Assembly (NCBI RefSeq): GCF_900155525.1
Contig: NZ_LT706952.1
Location: 459,833 to 523,832, forward strand
Length of the DNA: 64,000 nt
Reading direction: 5' to 3'
Origin: Mailhella massiliensis
GTDB lineage: Bacteria > Desulfobacterota > Desulfovibrionia > Desulfovibrionales > Desulfovibrionaceae
Part shown: piece by piece, positions 8,667 through 18,308 of the stretch
Numbering within the stretch: the stretch's first letter is position 1
How the letters are laid out: each line of letters opens with the position of its first letter
Made by a program: the position numbers and the translations under genes
Notes under the pieces: model-generated
What the model saw: only the letters and a program-made list of their open reading frames with translations
Databases searched by the model: none
What the model was told of the DNA's origin: nothing

Positions 8667-10461
8667 TCTTAAAGAAATCCAGCAGGTCAAGGCTCTTATC
8701 GCCAAGGGCAAATCTGCCGGCTACCTCACCTTCGAGGAAGTCAGCAAATCTGTCCCCGCGGAGATGAGCACGCCCGAGAATTTCGAAGAAATCATAGCGA
8801 TGTTCGATCAGATGGACATCGCCATCGTGGATACGGAAAAGGAAGGCAAGTCCATCGTCGTCAACCATGCCGACGCGGAAAACGATCCCGTGGACATCGT
8901 GTTCGATGAAACGGACGACGGTTCCCTGGAATTTCCCCTCGACCTCAGCTCCGACGATTCCGGCGACTTCGCGGCCCGGAACACCGACCCCGTGCGCATG
9001 TACCTGCGCGAAATGGGCGCGGTGCCGCTGCTCGACCGCGACGGCGAGGTCGTCATCGCCAAGAAGATAGAAACCGGCGAACAGGACGTGCTCTACGCCC
9101 TGGTGGAAGTGCCCGTGGCCGTGGAGGAACTCATCAACGTGGGCGAAGACCTCAAGCAGAACCGCATCAAGCTCAAGGATGTGGTCAAGACCATTGAGGA
9201 AGACGACCCCACCGAAGATGAAATGAACCAGCGCCAGCGCGTCATTCTGCTCCTCGACGAGATCAAGGCCATCTACAAGAAAAAGCACAAGATCTATCAG
9301 AAGCTCGACGCCTGCTGCACCCTGGAACGCCGCGTGACCGCCACGCAGAAGGAAATCCTCCAGTACAAGGAGGAAGTGGTGGACCGTCTGCGCGAAATCA
9401 AGCTGGAAAAGACGCTCATCGACCGCATCGTGGAAACCGTGGAGGACTACGTCCGTCAGATGAAGAACTACCAGCGCGAACTCGACGCCTATGTGGCCAC
9501 CACGGGCAAGACGCAGGAAGAACTTCAGGCCCTGTTCGAGGCTCTGGACAACCGCACCCGCTCCATGCAGGACGTGGCCGCGGAACTGGACATGAGCGTG
9601 GACAAGATGTTTTCCTACAAGGAACTCATCGTGGGCAAGATCGAAAGCCTCCAGCGTCTGCGCGAAAAGTGCTGCCACGATGTGGACGACCTTGAGGAAG
9701 TGCTCTGGCGCATCCGCCGCGGCATGGTGGCTTCCATGCGCGCCAAGCAGGAACTCATCCGTTCCAATCTGCGCCTTGTGGTCTCCATCGCCAAGAAGTA
9801 CACCAACAGGGGCCTGCAGTTCCTCGACCTCATTCAGGAAGGCAACATCGGCCTCATGAAGGCTGTGGACAAGTTCGAGTACCAGCGCGGCTACAAGTTC
9901 TCCACCTACGCCACCTGGTGGATCAGGCAGGCCATTACCCGCGCCATCGCCGATCAGGCCCGCACCATCCGCATCCCCGTGCACATGATAGAGACCATCA
10001 ACAAGCTCATCCGCACCTCGCGCTATCTGGTGCAGGAGCTCGGCCGCGACCCCACCCCCGAGGAGATCGCCGACCGCATGGACTACCCTGTGGACAAGGT
10101 GAAGAAGGTGCTCAAAATCGCCAAGGAACCCATTTCCCTGGAAACGCCCATCGGCGACGAGGAAGATTCGAGCCTCGGCGATTTCATCGAGGACAAGAAG
10201 GCCGTGGCCCCCGCCGAAGAGGTGGTGAACACCAAGCTTTCCGAACAGATCGCCTCCGTGCTGGCCGACCTCACCCCCCGCGAGGAACAGGTGCTGCGCA
10301 AGCGCTTCGGCATCGGCGAAAAGTCCGACCACACCCTCGAGGAAGTGGGCAAGCTCTTCAACGTCACCCGTGAACGTATCCGTCAGATCGAAGCCAAGGC
10401 GCTGCGCAAGCTCCGCCATCCGGTGAGAAGCCAGACCCTGCGTTCCTTCTACGAAAACTGA
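8656..10461 (+). CDS. rpoD: RNA polymerase primary sigma factor RpoD (sigma-70)
   Basis: The 601-residue housekeeping sigma factor. GTG 8656 ([14 protein letters not shown]) is chosen because GAGGGAGG at 8643-8650 is ideally placed for it; an in-frame TTG at 8635 has no such support. Region 1.1 occupies about 1-80. An acidic segment and a non-conserved helical insert follow. Region 2 has [19 protein letters not shown] near 392 and the -10-recognising [11 protein letters not shown] near 419. Region 4 ends with the [23 protein letters not shown] near 568. Clear TTGACA/TATAAT-like promoters elsewhere in the window fit this factor. Confidence 0.97.
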   Translation: MTNNLKEIQQVKALIAKGKSAGYLTFEEVSKSVPAEMSTPENFEEIIAMFDQMDIAIVDTEKEGKSIVVNHADAENDPVDIVFDETDDGSLEFPLDLSSDDSGDFAARNTDPVRMYLREMGAVPLLDRDGEVVIAKKIETGEQDVLYALVEVPVAVEELINVGEDLKQNRIKLKDVVKTIEEDDPTEDEMNQRQRVILLLDEIKAIYKKKHKIYQKLDACCTLERRVTATQKEILQYKEEVVDRLREIKLEKTLIDRIVETVEDYVRQMKNYQRELDAYVATTGKTQEELQALFEALDNRTRSMQDVAAELDMSVDKMFSYKELIVGKIESLQRLREKCCHDVDDLEEVLWRIRRGMVASMRAKQELIRSNLRLVVSIAKKYTNRGLQFLDLIQEGNIGLMKAVDKFEYQRGYKFSTYATWWIRQAITRAIADQARTIRIPVHMIETINKLIRTSRYLVQELGRDPTPEEIADRMDYPVDKVKKVLKIAKEPISLETPIGDEEDSSLGDFIEDKKAVAPAEEVVNTKLSEQIASVLADLTPREEQVLRKRFGIGEKSDHTLEEVGKLFNVTRERIRQIEAKALRKLRHPVRSQTLRSFYEN

Positions 10462-10795
10462 GCATCGCGGGCATATCCGCGTTCCATGAGGCCGCCGCCC
10501 CCGGATTTTCCGGTCGCGCGGCCTCATGGCGTACCGAAGGGCGGAAACGTGCGGAGCGCAGGGGGAGCCGCGCTCCCTCACTCCGGCCGGAATGCCGCCT
10601 CTTTTCGGTGCGGAGCATCCCGGCAACATCCCCCTTCCCCGGGGCAGAAAGGCCTTTTTCCCCACGGCACGCCGGAGATGTTCCGCCTTCCGCGCCTTCA
10701 GGGACGGTACGGAAGAACCCCGCTTTTCCGCCCTGCCGCCGGGGCGGCCTCCTCAACCTTTCTTTGTTCCAGCCTTCAACCAAGTCCGTAAGCCA
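10462..10795. other. Intergenic region rpoD-mnmG with long inverted repeat
   Basis: A 334-base region. The main structure is a perfect 11-bp inverted repeat CATGAGGCCGC / GCGGCCTCATG at 10485-10495 and 10518-10528. An inner CCGG/CCGG pair lies around ATTTT. It is 24 bases after the rpoD stop and may stop or stabilise the rpoD message, although no T tract follows. The reading frame upstream of mnmG stays open but shows no protein family, so I treat it as noncoding leader. Confidence 0.55.
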
Positions 10796-12670
10796 ATGAC
10801 ACATTATTCCTGCATCGTCGTCGGGGCCGGTCATGCCGGCTGTGAAGCAGCCATGGCCCTCGCCCGTCTGGGCCATGACGTTCTGGTCATCACCAGCAAT
10901 GTGGACCGCATAGGTCACCTTTCCTGCAATCCCGCCATCGGCGGGCTGGCCAAGGGGCACCTGGTGCGCGAAATCGACGCCCTCGGCGGCTGCATGGGCA
11001 AATGGGCCGATGAGGCGGGCATACAGTTCCGCATTCTGAATGCAAGCAAGGGTCCGGCCGTGCGCGCCCGACGCGCGCAGATCGACCGCGAAACCTACCT
11101 TGCGGCGGCAAAACGCGACCTTTTCGCTCAGGAAGGGCTCACCATCTGGCAGGACATGGTAACGGAAATCGTGGCGGAAAACGGTACCGTGCGCGGCGTG
11201 CGTACGCAGCTCGGCAAGGAATTTTCCGCCGACCACGTTCTTCTCACCACGGGCACCTTCCTTCAGGGCCTGGTGCATGTGGGCCTCGTACACTACAGCG
11301 CGGGAAGATTCGGCGATTCTGCGGCCATGCAGCTTTCCGATTCCCTGCGTGCGCTGGGGCTCACCCTGGGCCGCCTGAAAACCGGCACCACGCCGCGCCT
11401 TCTGGCAAGTTCCATCAACTTCGACGTGCTGGAAGCCCAGTACGGCGATACTCCGCCCCAGGGCTTCAGTTTCAGCGGCCCCGGCCCCGTGCTGCCGCAG
11501 GTGCCCTGCTACATCAGCTGGACCAACGAACGCACCCACGACATCATCCGTTCCGGCATGGACCGCTCGCCCCTGTTCACCGGCGTCATCACCGGCGTGG
11601 GCGCACGTTACTGCCCCTCCGTGGAAGACAAGGTGGCGCGCTTCCCCGAACGCGACCGCCATCACGTCTTCATCGAGCCGGAAGGGCTCGACAGGCAGGA
11701 ATACTATGCCAACGGCATTTCCACCAGCCTGCCCCTGGATATTCAGGAAAAGATGGTGAATTCCATACGCGGGCTGGAAGAGGCGAAAATCGTGCGACCC
11801 GGCTACGCCATCGAATACGACTATGTGAACCCCGTGCAGCTCCGCCCCACCTTTGAAACCCGCAAGGTGGACGGCCTGTGGCTGGCCGGGCAGATCAACG
11901 GTACCTCCGGTTACGAGGAAGCCGCCGCCCAGGGCCTCTGGGCCGCGCTCAACATCGACGCCAAAATCACGGGCAAGGCCCCCTTCCTGCCCGCCCGCAG
12001 CGAAGCCTACATGGCCGTGCTGGCCGACGAGCTGGTCACCAAGGGCACCAACGAACCCTTCCGCATGTTCACTTCCCGCGCGGAATACCGCCTGCTCCTG
12101 CGCGAAGACAACGCCGATGAACGCCTCACCCCCCGCGGCCGCGACATCGGCCTCGTGGGCGACCATCAGTGGCAGGTGTTCCGCGAAAGGCAGGAGGCGC
12201 TGCACGGTCTTCTCGGCCGGCTTTCCTCCGTGCGCCTCACGCCCGACTCCGCCACGCAGGCCGCCTTTGCCGGGCTCGGCGAACCCTGCCCCAGCCAGGC
12301 CGTCACGCTGGCCGATCTCGGCCGCCGTCCGCAGCTTCCCCTGCGCCGCCTTTCCGTCTTCCTGCCGGAACTGGCCGACGCGCCCGAGGGCATAGTGCAG
12401 GAGGCGGAAACCATACTCCGCTACTCCGGTTATCTGGAACTTCAGGATGAACTGGTGCGCCGCGCCGCAAGGCAGGAGTCCGTACGTCTGCCTGCCGACA
12501 TGGACTACACCGGCATTGCGGGGCTTTCCCGCGAAATACAGGAAAAGCTGAACGCCATACGCCCCCTCACGCTGGGGCAGGCAGGGCGCATTTCCGGCGT
12601 CACCCCGGCGGCGCTGGCCTGCGTGGAAATAGAACTGAAAAAACGCGGTCTGTATCAGGAAAAATCCTGA
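10796..12670 (+). CDS. mnmG: tRNA uridine-5-carboxymethylaminomethyl(34) synthesis enzyme MnmG (GidA)
   Basis: A 624-residue FAD enzyme that, with MnmE, modifies the wobble uridine of several tRNAs. The start at 10796 gives the canonical N-terminus MTHYSCIVVGAGHAGCEAA with the GxGxxG dinucleotide fold at once; the open frame further upstream is not family-like. Other signatures are RLKTGTTPRL near residue 195, GYAIEYDYVNP near 340 and LAGQINGTSGYEEAAAQGL near 363, then the helical MnmE-binding C-terminus. mnmE is not in the window. The gene is followed by the tRNA clusters. Confidence 0.95.
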   Translation: MTHYSCIVVGAGHAGCEAAMALARLGHDVLVITSNVDRIGHLSCNPAIGGLAKGHLVREIDALGGCMGKWADEAGIQFRILNASKGPAVRARRAQIDRETYLAAAKRDLFAQEGLTIWQDMVTEIVAENGTVRGVRTQLGKEFSADHVLLTTGTFLQGLVHVGLVHYSAGRFGDSAAMQLSDSLRALGLTLGRLKTGTTPRLLASSINFDVLEAQYGDTPPQGFSFSGPGPVLPQVPCYISWTNERTHDIIRSGMDRSPLFTGVITGVGARYCPSVEDKVARFPERDRHHVFIEPEGLDRQEYYANGISTSLPLDIQEKMVNSIRGLEEAKIVRPGYAIEYDYVNPVQLRPTFETRKVDGLWLAGQINGTSGYEEAAAQGLWAALNIDAKITGKAPFLPARSEAYMAVLADELVTKGTNEPFRMFTSRAEYRLLLREDNADERLTPRGRDIGLVGDHQWQVFRERQEALHGLLGRLSSVRLTPDSATQAAFAGLGEPCPSQAVTLADLGRRPQLPLRRLSVFLPELADAPEGIVQEAETILRYSGYLELQDELVRRAARQESVRLPADMDYTGIAGLSREIQEKLNAIRPLTLGQAGRISGVTPAALACVEIELKKRGLYQEKS

Positions 12671-12746
12671 TTTCCGGTAAAACGAACAAAATAAACAGGT
12701 TACATACACCTTTCAAAAAAAAATCGCGCAAATCCCGTTTTTTCTG

Positions 12747-12775
12747 TTGACAGAAGGGGGCATTTTCCCTAAACA
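12747..12775 (+). promoter_or_regulatory. Sigma-70 promoter of tRNA operon copy 1
   Basis: Consensus -35 TTGACA, 17-base spacer, then TAAACA as -10 (weak, but with T1, A2 and A4 kept). The start point would fall just before the tRNA-Val at 12789. The same element recurs at 13221-13249. Confidence 0.7.
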
Positions 12776-12788
12776 CATACCTGCGCAT

Positions 12789-12864
12789 GGGCAGTTAGCT
12801 CAGTTGGTAGAGCATCGCCTTCACACGGCGGGGGTCACAGGTTCAAGTCCTGTACTGCCCACCA
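12789..12864 (+). tRNA. tRNA-Val (anticodon CAC), copy 1
   Basis: A 76-nt cloverleaf with acceptor GGGCAGT/ACTGCCC, encoded CCA, T-arm GGTTCAAGTCC and anticodon loop TTCACAC giving CAC (reads GUG). First gene of a Val-Asp-Asp transcription unit. Confidence 0.95.
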
Positions 12865-12874
12865 TGCGAAAAGT

Positions 12875-12951
<77 letters not shown>

Positions 12952-12987
12952 CTTTTGTTTAAAAGGGTTTTCCCCCACTCCATATTT

Positions 12988-13064
<77 letters not shown>

Positions 13065-13070
13065 TTCAAG

Positions 13071-13103
13071 GCCCCGCAAGCTCAGTTTGCGGGGCTTTTC
13101 TTT
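13071..13103 (+). terminator. Terminator of tRNA operon copy 1
   Basis: Stem GCCCCGCAA / TTGCGGGGC (9 bp) followed by TTTTCTTTT, seven bases after the tRNA-Asp CCA end. Confidence 0.85.
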
Positions 13104-13220
13104 TACTCTCCGCAGGACGGAAAAGACGGCGTTCTTCGTTCTTTCCCGAAAAAAAAGCGGCGTTTCTGCTCCGTTGAGAAAAAGTCTTCCCTCCGCCCCG
13201 GAAAACCTGAGGAATCTCTG

Positions 13221-13249
13221 TTGACAGAAGGGAACATTTTCCCTAAACA
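13221..13249 (+). promoter_or_regulatory. Sigma-70 promoter of tRNA operon copy 2
   Basis: TTGACA, 17-base spacer and TAAACA, nearly identical in sequence and position to the promoter at 12747. The promoter was therefore duplicated together with the genes. Confidence 0.7.
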
Positions 13250-13262
13250 CATACCTGCGCAT

Positions 13263-13338
13263 GGGCAGTTAGCTCAGTTGGTAGAGCATCGCCTTCACAC
13301 GGCGGGGGTCACAGGTTCAAGTCCTGTACTGCCCACCA
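13263..13338 (+). tRNA. tRNA-Val (anticodon CAC), copy 2
   Basis: A 76-nt cloverleaf that reads the same as the tRNA-Val at 12789, including encoded CCA. First gene of the duplicated unit. Confidence 0.95.
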
Positions 13339-13347
13339 TGCGAAAAC

Positions 13348-13424
<77 letters not shown>

Positions 13425-13461
13425 TTTTTATTTAAAAGGGTTTTTCCCCCACTCCATATCT

Positions 13462-13538
<77 letters not shown>

Positions 13539-13544
13539 TTCAAG

Positions 13545-13578
13545 GCCCCGCAGGTTCAGCTTTGCGGGGCTTTTCTTC
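13545..13578 (+). terminator. Terminator of tRNA operon copy 2
   Basis: Stem GCCCCGCA / TGCGGGGC (8 bp) followed by TTTTCTTCTTT. It corresponds to the terminator of copy 1 with small changes in the loop. Confidence 0.85.
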
Positions 13579-14055
13579 TTTCTTCCGCAACATGCGGAAC
13601 ATACGCTGCCTCCGTACGCCGAAAATGCCCGAAAAACGATGAGGCCATTCCCGCCCTGAGCCGTCCCCTCCCGGTTCCTTCCCGATGTCTTCCCCCTTTT
13701 CCCCTCTTCTGCTTCGCCGCGCCGAAGAAAACAGGGAGGATTCCGCCGTGCACCGCTTCGGCCGCCGCCGGAGCATGTCCGGCCGTGATTCCCTGCCCCC
13801 TTTCCCGGCTTTTTCGGGAACCTTCCCCGGCAGCAGTCCCGGAAAAGACGTGTTGCCTGAGGAAAAAGCAGCGGAAAAAACGCCGTTGACGACGGCTTTG
13901 CCGTTCCGCCGCCGGAAAAGAGCGTTCTTTTCTCTCCCGAAAAAACCAAGTTGAGCGCTCAATCAATTTTTCTCGGAACAGCATTTCTCCTTACATCATA
14001 CCATGTTGCAGCAATTCTTTTCCCGGCGCTCCGCCTCCGGGGCGGGGTACGGCTC
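13579..14055. other. Gene-free stretch before pta with a 12-bp palindrome
   Basis: About 480 bases in which no open frame looks like a known protein. A perfect palindrome TTGAGCGCTCAA lies at 13951-13962, about 95 bases upstream of the putative pta -35 box. It has the size and symmetry of a repressor operator (TetR or GntR class, for example), but its regulator is unknown. Confidence 0.5.
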
Positions 14056-14083
14056 TTGACTCCATTCCCCAGCATATTACACT
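14056..14083 (+). promoter_or_regulatory. Putative sigma-70 promoter of pta-ackA
   Basis: TTGACT, 16-base spacer, then TACACT, about 70 bases before the pta start. A moderate match to consensus. Confidence 0.5.
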
Positions 14084-14154
14084 TAGCAGACGTTCTCTTC
14101 CCTTAAAGGTTTTCTTTCCCGGCTGAAGATTCTCTATTTTTAAGGAGTTGCCCC

Positions 14155-15690
14155 ATGGCACGCACGCTTTTCGTCACCGCCCTCGCGGCGAAGTCCGGCA
14201 AGGCTGAAGCCGTCGCCGGGCTGATGGATCTTATCAAAGGTTCCGCCAAGGCCCCTGTTCTGTTCCGCCCCGTTCCCTGCCTCGCCACCGCGCTTGAACA
14301 CATCAACGGCGGCAAGGGCAACGCCCTCATCGACGACATTCTCGCCGCATGGAAAAAGGCTTCCGCCGATGCCGACTTCGTGCTCTGCGAAGGTACGGAC
14401 TTTGCCGGCAACAGCCCCGCGCTGGAAGCTTCCCTGAACGCCTGCGTGGCCGCCAACATGGGCGCTCCCGTGGTGCTTGCCCTCTCCGGCGAAGGCGCCT
14501 CCGTCGCTGAAGTGACGGCCACCATCCTCGCCTTCCAGTGCGGCATGAAGGAAAAGTGCGTGGATGTGCTCGGCGTGTTCCTTTCCGGCATGAGCGAAGA
14601 AGACGAAAAGGCCGTTGCCGCCGCCTTCTCCTTCCCCGTGAGCAGCAAGGCCGCCGCCTTTGCCTCCATTCTCGACAAGTGCGAAGGCCACATCACTCCC
14701 CGCCTGTTTGAATTCGGTCTCATCGAAAAGGCGCAGAAGCACCTCATGCGCATCGTGCTGCCCGAAGGCGAGGAAGACAGACTCATCAACGCCGCCGCCA
14801 TCCTCATCGAACGCAAGGTGGCTTCCATCATTCTTCTGGGCAACCCCGAAAAGATTCATGCCCGCGCTGCGGAACTCGGCGTGAGCGTGGAAGGCGCGGA
14901 AATCATCGATCCGGTGAACTCCCCCGACTTCGAAGACTTTGCGGAAACCTATGCACAGCTCCGCGCCAAGAAGGGCGTGACCATCGAGCAGGCCCGCGAA
15001 AAGATGGCCGACAACACTTACTACGGCACCATGATGATCTACAAGGAAAAGGCCGACGGCATGGTTTCCGGCGCGGTGAACACCACCGCCCACACCGTGC
15101 GCCCCGCCCTTGAATTCATCAAGACCAAGCCCACGGCCTCCATCGTGTCCAGCGCCTTCTTCGTCTGCCTCAAGGACCGCGTGAACACCTACGGCGACTG
15201 CGCCATCAACCTCGATCCCGATCCCGAACAGCTCGCCACCATCGCCGTGACCACCGCGGAAACCGCCGCCGCCTTCGGCCTGGAACCCCGTGTGGCCATG
15301 CTCTCCTACTCCACCGGCAATTCCGGCAAGGGTCCCACCGTGGACAAGGTGAAGGAAGCCACCCGCCTCGCCAGGGAAAAGGCTCCTGAAATGCTCATCA
15401 CCGGTCCCATCCAGTACGACGCCGCCGTGGATGCCGCCACCGCCAAAACCAAGCTTCCCGGCGATCCCGTGGCCGGACGCGCCAGCGTCTTCATCGTGCC
15501 CGACATCAACACCGGCAACAACCTTTACAAAGCCGTGCAGCGCTCGGCCAACGCCGTGGCCATCGGCCCCGTGCTTCAGGGCCTGCGCAAGCCCGTCAAC
15601 GACCTTTCGCGCGGTTGCTCCGTTCCCGACATCGTGAACACCGTCGCCATCACCGCAATCCAGGCTCAGGCCGAAAAGGGGCTCAACTAA
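14155..15690 (+). CDS. pta: Phosphate acetyltransferase (short form without DRTGG domain)
   Basis: A 511-residue enzyme interconverting acetyl-CoA and acetyl phosphate. The C-terminal part (about 184-505) is a complete PTA_PTB catalytic domain, with MRIVLPEGEEDRLINAA, YGTMMIYKEKADGMVSGA, MLSYSTGNSGKGP and the GPIQYDAAVD stretch. Residues 1-180 resemble the BioD-like N-terminal domain of long Pta proteins (ADFVLCEGTDFAGN near 80), but the P-loop is degenerate. The DRTGG regulatory domain that would bring the length to about 700 is absent. ATG 14155 is preceded by TAAGGAG. The stop overlaps the ackA start by one base (TAATG), so the two genes are coupled. Confidence 0.93.
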   Translation: MARTLFVTALAAKSGKAEAVAGLMDLIKGSAKAPVLFRPVPCLATALEHINGGKGNALIDDILAAWKKASADADFVLCEGTDFAGNSPALEASLNACVAANMGAPVVLALSGEGASVAEVTATILAFQCGMKEKCVDVLGVFLSGMSEEDEKAVAAAFSFPVSSKAAAFASILDKCEGHITPRLFEFGLIEKAQKHLMRIVLPEGEEDRLINAAAILIERKVASIILLGNPEKIHARAAELGVSVEGAEIIDPVNSPDFEDFAETYAQLRAKKGVTIEQAREKMADNTYYGTMMIYKEKADGMVSGAVNTTAHTVRPALEFIKTKPTASIVSSAFFVCLKDRVNTYGDCAINLDPDPEQLATIAVTTAETAAAFGLEPRVAMLSYSTGNSGKGPTVDKVKEATRLAREKAPEMLITGPIQYDAAVDAATAKTKLPGDPVAGRASVFIVPDINTGNNLYKAVQRSANAVAIGPVLQGLRKPVNDLSRGCSVPDIVNTVAITAIQAQAEKGLN

Positions 15691-16910
15691 TGGTCAAGAA
15701 AATTCTCGTCATCAACGGCGGCAGCTCTTCCTTCAAGTACCAGGTTCTGGAAAAGGAAACCGAACGCCGCCTCTGCCAGGGCCTTGTGGAACGCATCGGC
15801 TCCGCCGACAGCATGCTCACCCACAAGCGCTTCCATGAAAACGGCGAGACGGAAAAGTTCGAATATCCCGGCAACTACGACACCCATGCCGCCGGTATGG
15901 CCAAGGTGGCGGAAGTGCTCATGAAACGCGAACTCGGCGGCGTCATCGACGACCCGAAGGAAATCGTGGTCATCGGCCATCGCGTGCTCATGGGCGGCCC
16001 CGACTATCAGGAAGCCCTGGTCACCGAAGAAGTGAAGCAGGTCATCCGCGACTACATCCCCCTCGGCCCGCTGCACAACCCGGCCAACCTCACCGGCATT
16101 GAAGCCATGGAAAAGCTGTTCCCCGGCGTGCCCAACGTGGCCGTGTTCGACACCGGCTTCCATGCCACCATGCCCGATTACGCCTACACCTACGCCCTGC
16201 CCAAGGAACTTGCCGCCAAGTACCGCATCCGCCGCTACGGCTTCCACGGTACGTCCCACCGCTATGTGTCCAAGGCCGGCGCCGCCCTGCTCGGCAAGAA
16301 GCCTTCCGAGGTGAATGTCATCGTCTGCCATCTCGGCAACGGCAGTTCCGTTTCCGCCGTGCGTGCGGGCAAGTGCGTGGATACCAGCATGGGCCTCACC
16401 CCGCTGCAGGGTCTCGTCATGGGTACCCGCTGCGGTGACATCGACCCCGCCATCGTGCCCTTCCTCATGAAGAACGAAGGCCTGAGCTGCGATGAAATCG
16501 ACACCCTCATGAACAAGAAGTCCGGCTTCCTCGGCATGTGCGGCAAGAGCGACAGCCGCGACATCGAAGCCGGCGTGGCTGCGGGCGATGCCGACTGCAT
16601 CCTCACCTTCAACACGCAGTGCTACTCCGTGAAGAAGTACATCGGCGCCTACATGGCCGCCCTCGGTCATGTGGACCTCATCGCCTTTGCCGGCGGCATC
16701 GGCGAAAACGCCGCTCCCGTGCGTGCCAAGATTCTGGAAAACCTCGAAGAATTCGGCATCGAACTCGATGCGGAAGTGAACAAGATCCGCAGCGGCGAAC
16801 CCCACTTCATCAGCAAGGAAGGTTCCCGCGTGAAGGTGGCCGTCATTCCCACCGATGAAGAGCTGGAAATCTCCCGCATCGCCGTGAACATCGTGGAAGG
16901 CAACGCGTAA
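15690..16910 (+). CDS. ackA: Acetate kinase
   Basis: A 406-residue ASKHA-fold kinase that makes ATP from acetyl phosphate. Signatures: INGGSSSFKYQVL near residue 8, NPANLTGIEAM near 130, DTGFHATMP near 155, RRYGFHGTSHRYVS with the active-site His near 180, HLGNGSSVSAV near 216 and GGIGENAAPVR near 333. ATG 15690 shares a base with the pta stop. Pta and AckA together give the substrate-level phosphorylation route of acetate-producing anaerobes. Confidence 0.97.
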   Translation: MVKKILVINGGSSSFKYQVLEKETERRLCQGLVERIGSADSMLTHKRFHENGETEKFEYPGNYDTHAAGMAKVAEVLMKRELGGVIDDPKEIVVIGHRVLMGGPDYQEALVTEEVKQVIRDYIPLGPLHNPANLTGIEAMEKLFPGVPNVAVFDTGFHATMPDYAYTYALPKELAAKYRIRRYGFHGTSHRYVSKAGAALLGKKPSEVNVIVCHLGNGSSVSAVRAGKCVDTSMGLTPLQGLVMGTRCGDIDPAIVPFLMKNEGLSCDEIDTLMNKKSGFLGMCGKSDSRDIEAGVAAGDADCILTFNTQCYSVKKYIGAYMAALGHVDLIAFAGGIGENAAPVRAKILENLEEFGIELDAEVNKIRSGEPHFISKEGSRVKVAVIPTDEELEISRIAVNIVEGNA

Positions 16911-16935
16911 CACGCGTGCCTGATACAGGCATCAC

Positions 16936-16973
16936 GCCCCGCCGTTTCCTTCAAGGATGCGGCGGGGCTTTTT
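16936..16973 (+). terminator. Terminator of pta-ackA
   Basis: Stem GCCCCGCCG / CGGCGGGGC with a 15-base loop, followed by TTTTT, 26 bases after the ackA stop. Confidence 0.88.
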
Positions 16974-17487
16974 CGTACCGCAGCCTGCCCGGAGCCTTCC
17001 TTTCTCCCTGCACCACTCCGCTCCGTACCGGTTCCTCTTCTCAAAAAACGCGCTCCGACCTGCCGGGAACGCTCATCGCCCGGCCCGCAGAAGAAACAGC
17101 ACCACGCCCGAGCCCCACCATAAAGGAGCAAGCTGACCTTTGGGGCGGGCGTTTCCAGAACAACCGGCTGAGAATGCCTTCTTTTCACCGGACCGTTTCC
17201 CATAACAACGTACAGCCTGCCTCATGCGTGCCGGCACGGGCATAACAGGCTGCCCCGAAGGAGAAAAGAAACGTCCGCCGCAAGGTAAGCGCCCGCCCCG
17301 CGGCGCCGCATCGTTGCAAGAGAGTCCTTGTCTTACGCGCCTTTTCCGGCGTTTTTTGCCTTCCCTTCATTGCCGTATTCCCGCCGTATCCGCTTTGATG
17401 TGAATTAACCCGCATACGTTGCGCTCCCGTGCAGATTTTTTTATGATTATTTGCAGAGCATCATCCTTCAAGACCTGGAGAAGTCAT
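16974..17487. other. Gene-free stretch before dapB
   Basis: About 510 bases. No credible gene, RNA structure or clear promoter could be identified. The last 80 bases become AT-richer and probably carry the dapB promoter. Confidence 0.4.
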
Positions 17488-18279
17488 ATGGCACTTTCCA
17501 TCATTGTCATGGGTGCGGCGGGCCGCATGGGTTCCACCATCGCGCGCCTCGTGTCGGAGGCGGACGATCTTACCCTGGCCGCCGTGCTGGAACGCCCCGA
17601 AGCCGAAGACAGGCTTCAAGGCTTCAAGGCTTCCGGCACGCCGGTTTCCGGCGATATCTCCACGGTACTGCCCGCTTGTCCCGGGGCCGTCGTCATCGAC
17701 TTCACCTCCCCCGAATCCAGCATGGTCACGGCCCGCGCCTGCGCAGCGCACGGCAACCCCGTCATCATCGGCACCACGGGCTTTTCCGATGAACAGCTCG
17801 CCGAACTGGATGCGCTGGCGGAAAAGAGCCTCCTCTTCCGTTCCGCCAACATGAGCGTGGGCATCAACGTCATCATGGACATCCTGCCCCGCCTCACCGA
17901 ACTGCTCGGCGAAGCCTACGACGTGGAAATGATGGAAATCCACCACAACAAGAAAAAGGACGCGCCGAGCGGTACCGCCCTGCTTCTGGCCGACCCGCTG
18001 CTCAAGGCAAAGGGGCTGACCCGTGCGGACATCAACACCAACCGCTTCGACGTGCGCGAACCGCGCAAACATGCGGAAATAGGCATACAGTCTCTGCGCG
18101 GCGGCGATGTTGTGGGCGTGCACACCGTGTACTACATGGGCCCGGGAGAACGCATCGAAATCACCCATCAGGCCCATTCCCGGGAGAACTTCGCCAACGG
18201 TGCCCTGCGCGCGGCCCGCTGGATCGTTTCCCAGAAGCCCGGCCGCCTGTACACCATGCAGGACGTTCTGCACAACTAG
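17488..18279 (+). CDS. dapB: 4-hydroxy-tetrahydrodipicolinate reductase
   Basis: A 263-residue NAD(P)H enzyme of the diaminopimelate/lysine pathway. The start at 17488 (MALSIIVMGAAGRMGSTIA) places the GxxGxxG nucleotide motif correctly and follows GGAGAAG. The catalytic signature HHNKKKDAPSGTAL is at about 152, with the His and Lys present, and ITHQAHSRENFANGAL lies near the C-terminus. The length is typical. nadE follows 29 bases later on the same strand. Confidence 0.96.
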   Translation: MALSIIVMGAAGRMGSTIARLVSEADDLTLAAVLERPEAEDRLQGFKASGTPVSGDISTVLPACPGAVVIDFTSPESSMVTARACAAHGNPVIIGTTGFSDEQLAELDALAEKSLLFRSANMSVGINVIMDILPRLTELLGEAYDVEMMEIHHNKKKDAPSGTALLLADPLLKAKGLTRADINTNRFDVREPRKHAEIGIQSLRGGDVVGVHTVYYMGPGERIEITHQAHSRENFANGALRAARWIVSQKPGRLYTMQDVLHN

Positions 18280-18308
18280 CCGTTACGAGCCGCTACCGAG
18301 GTTGACCC

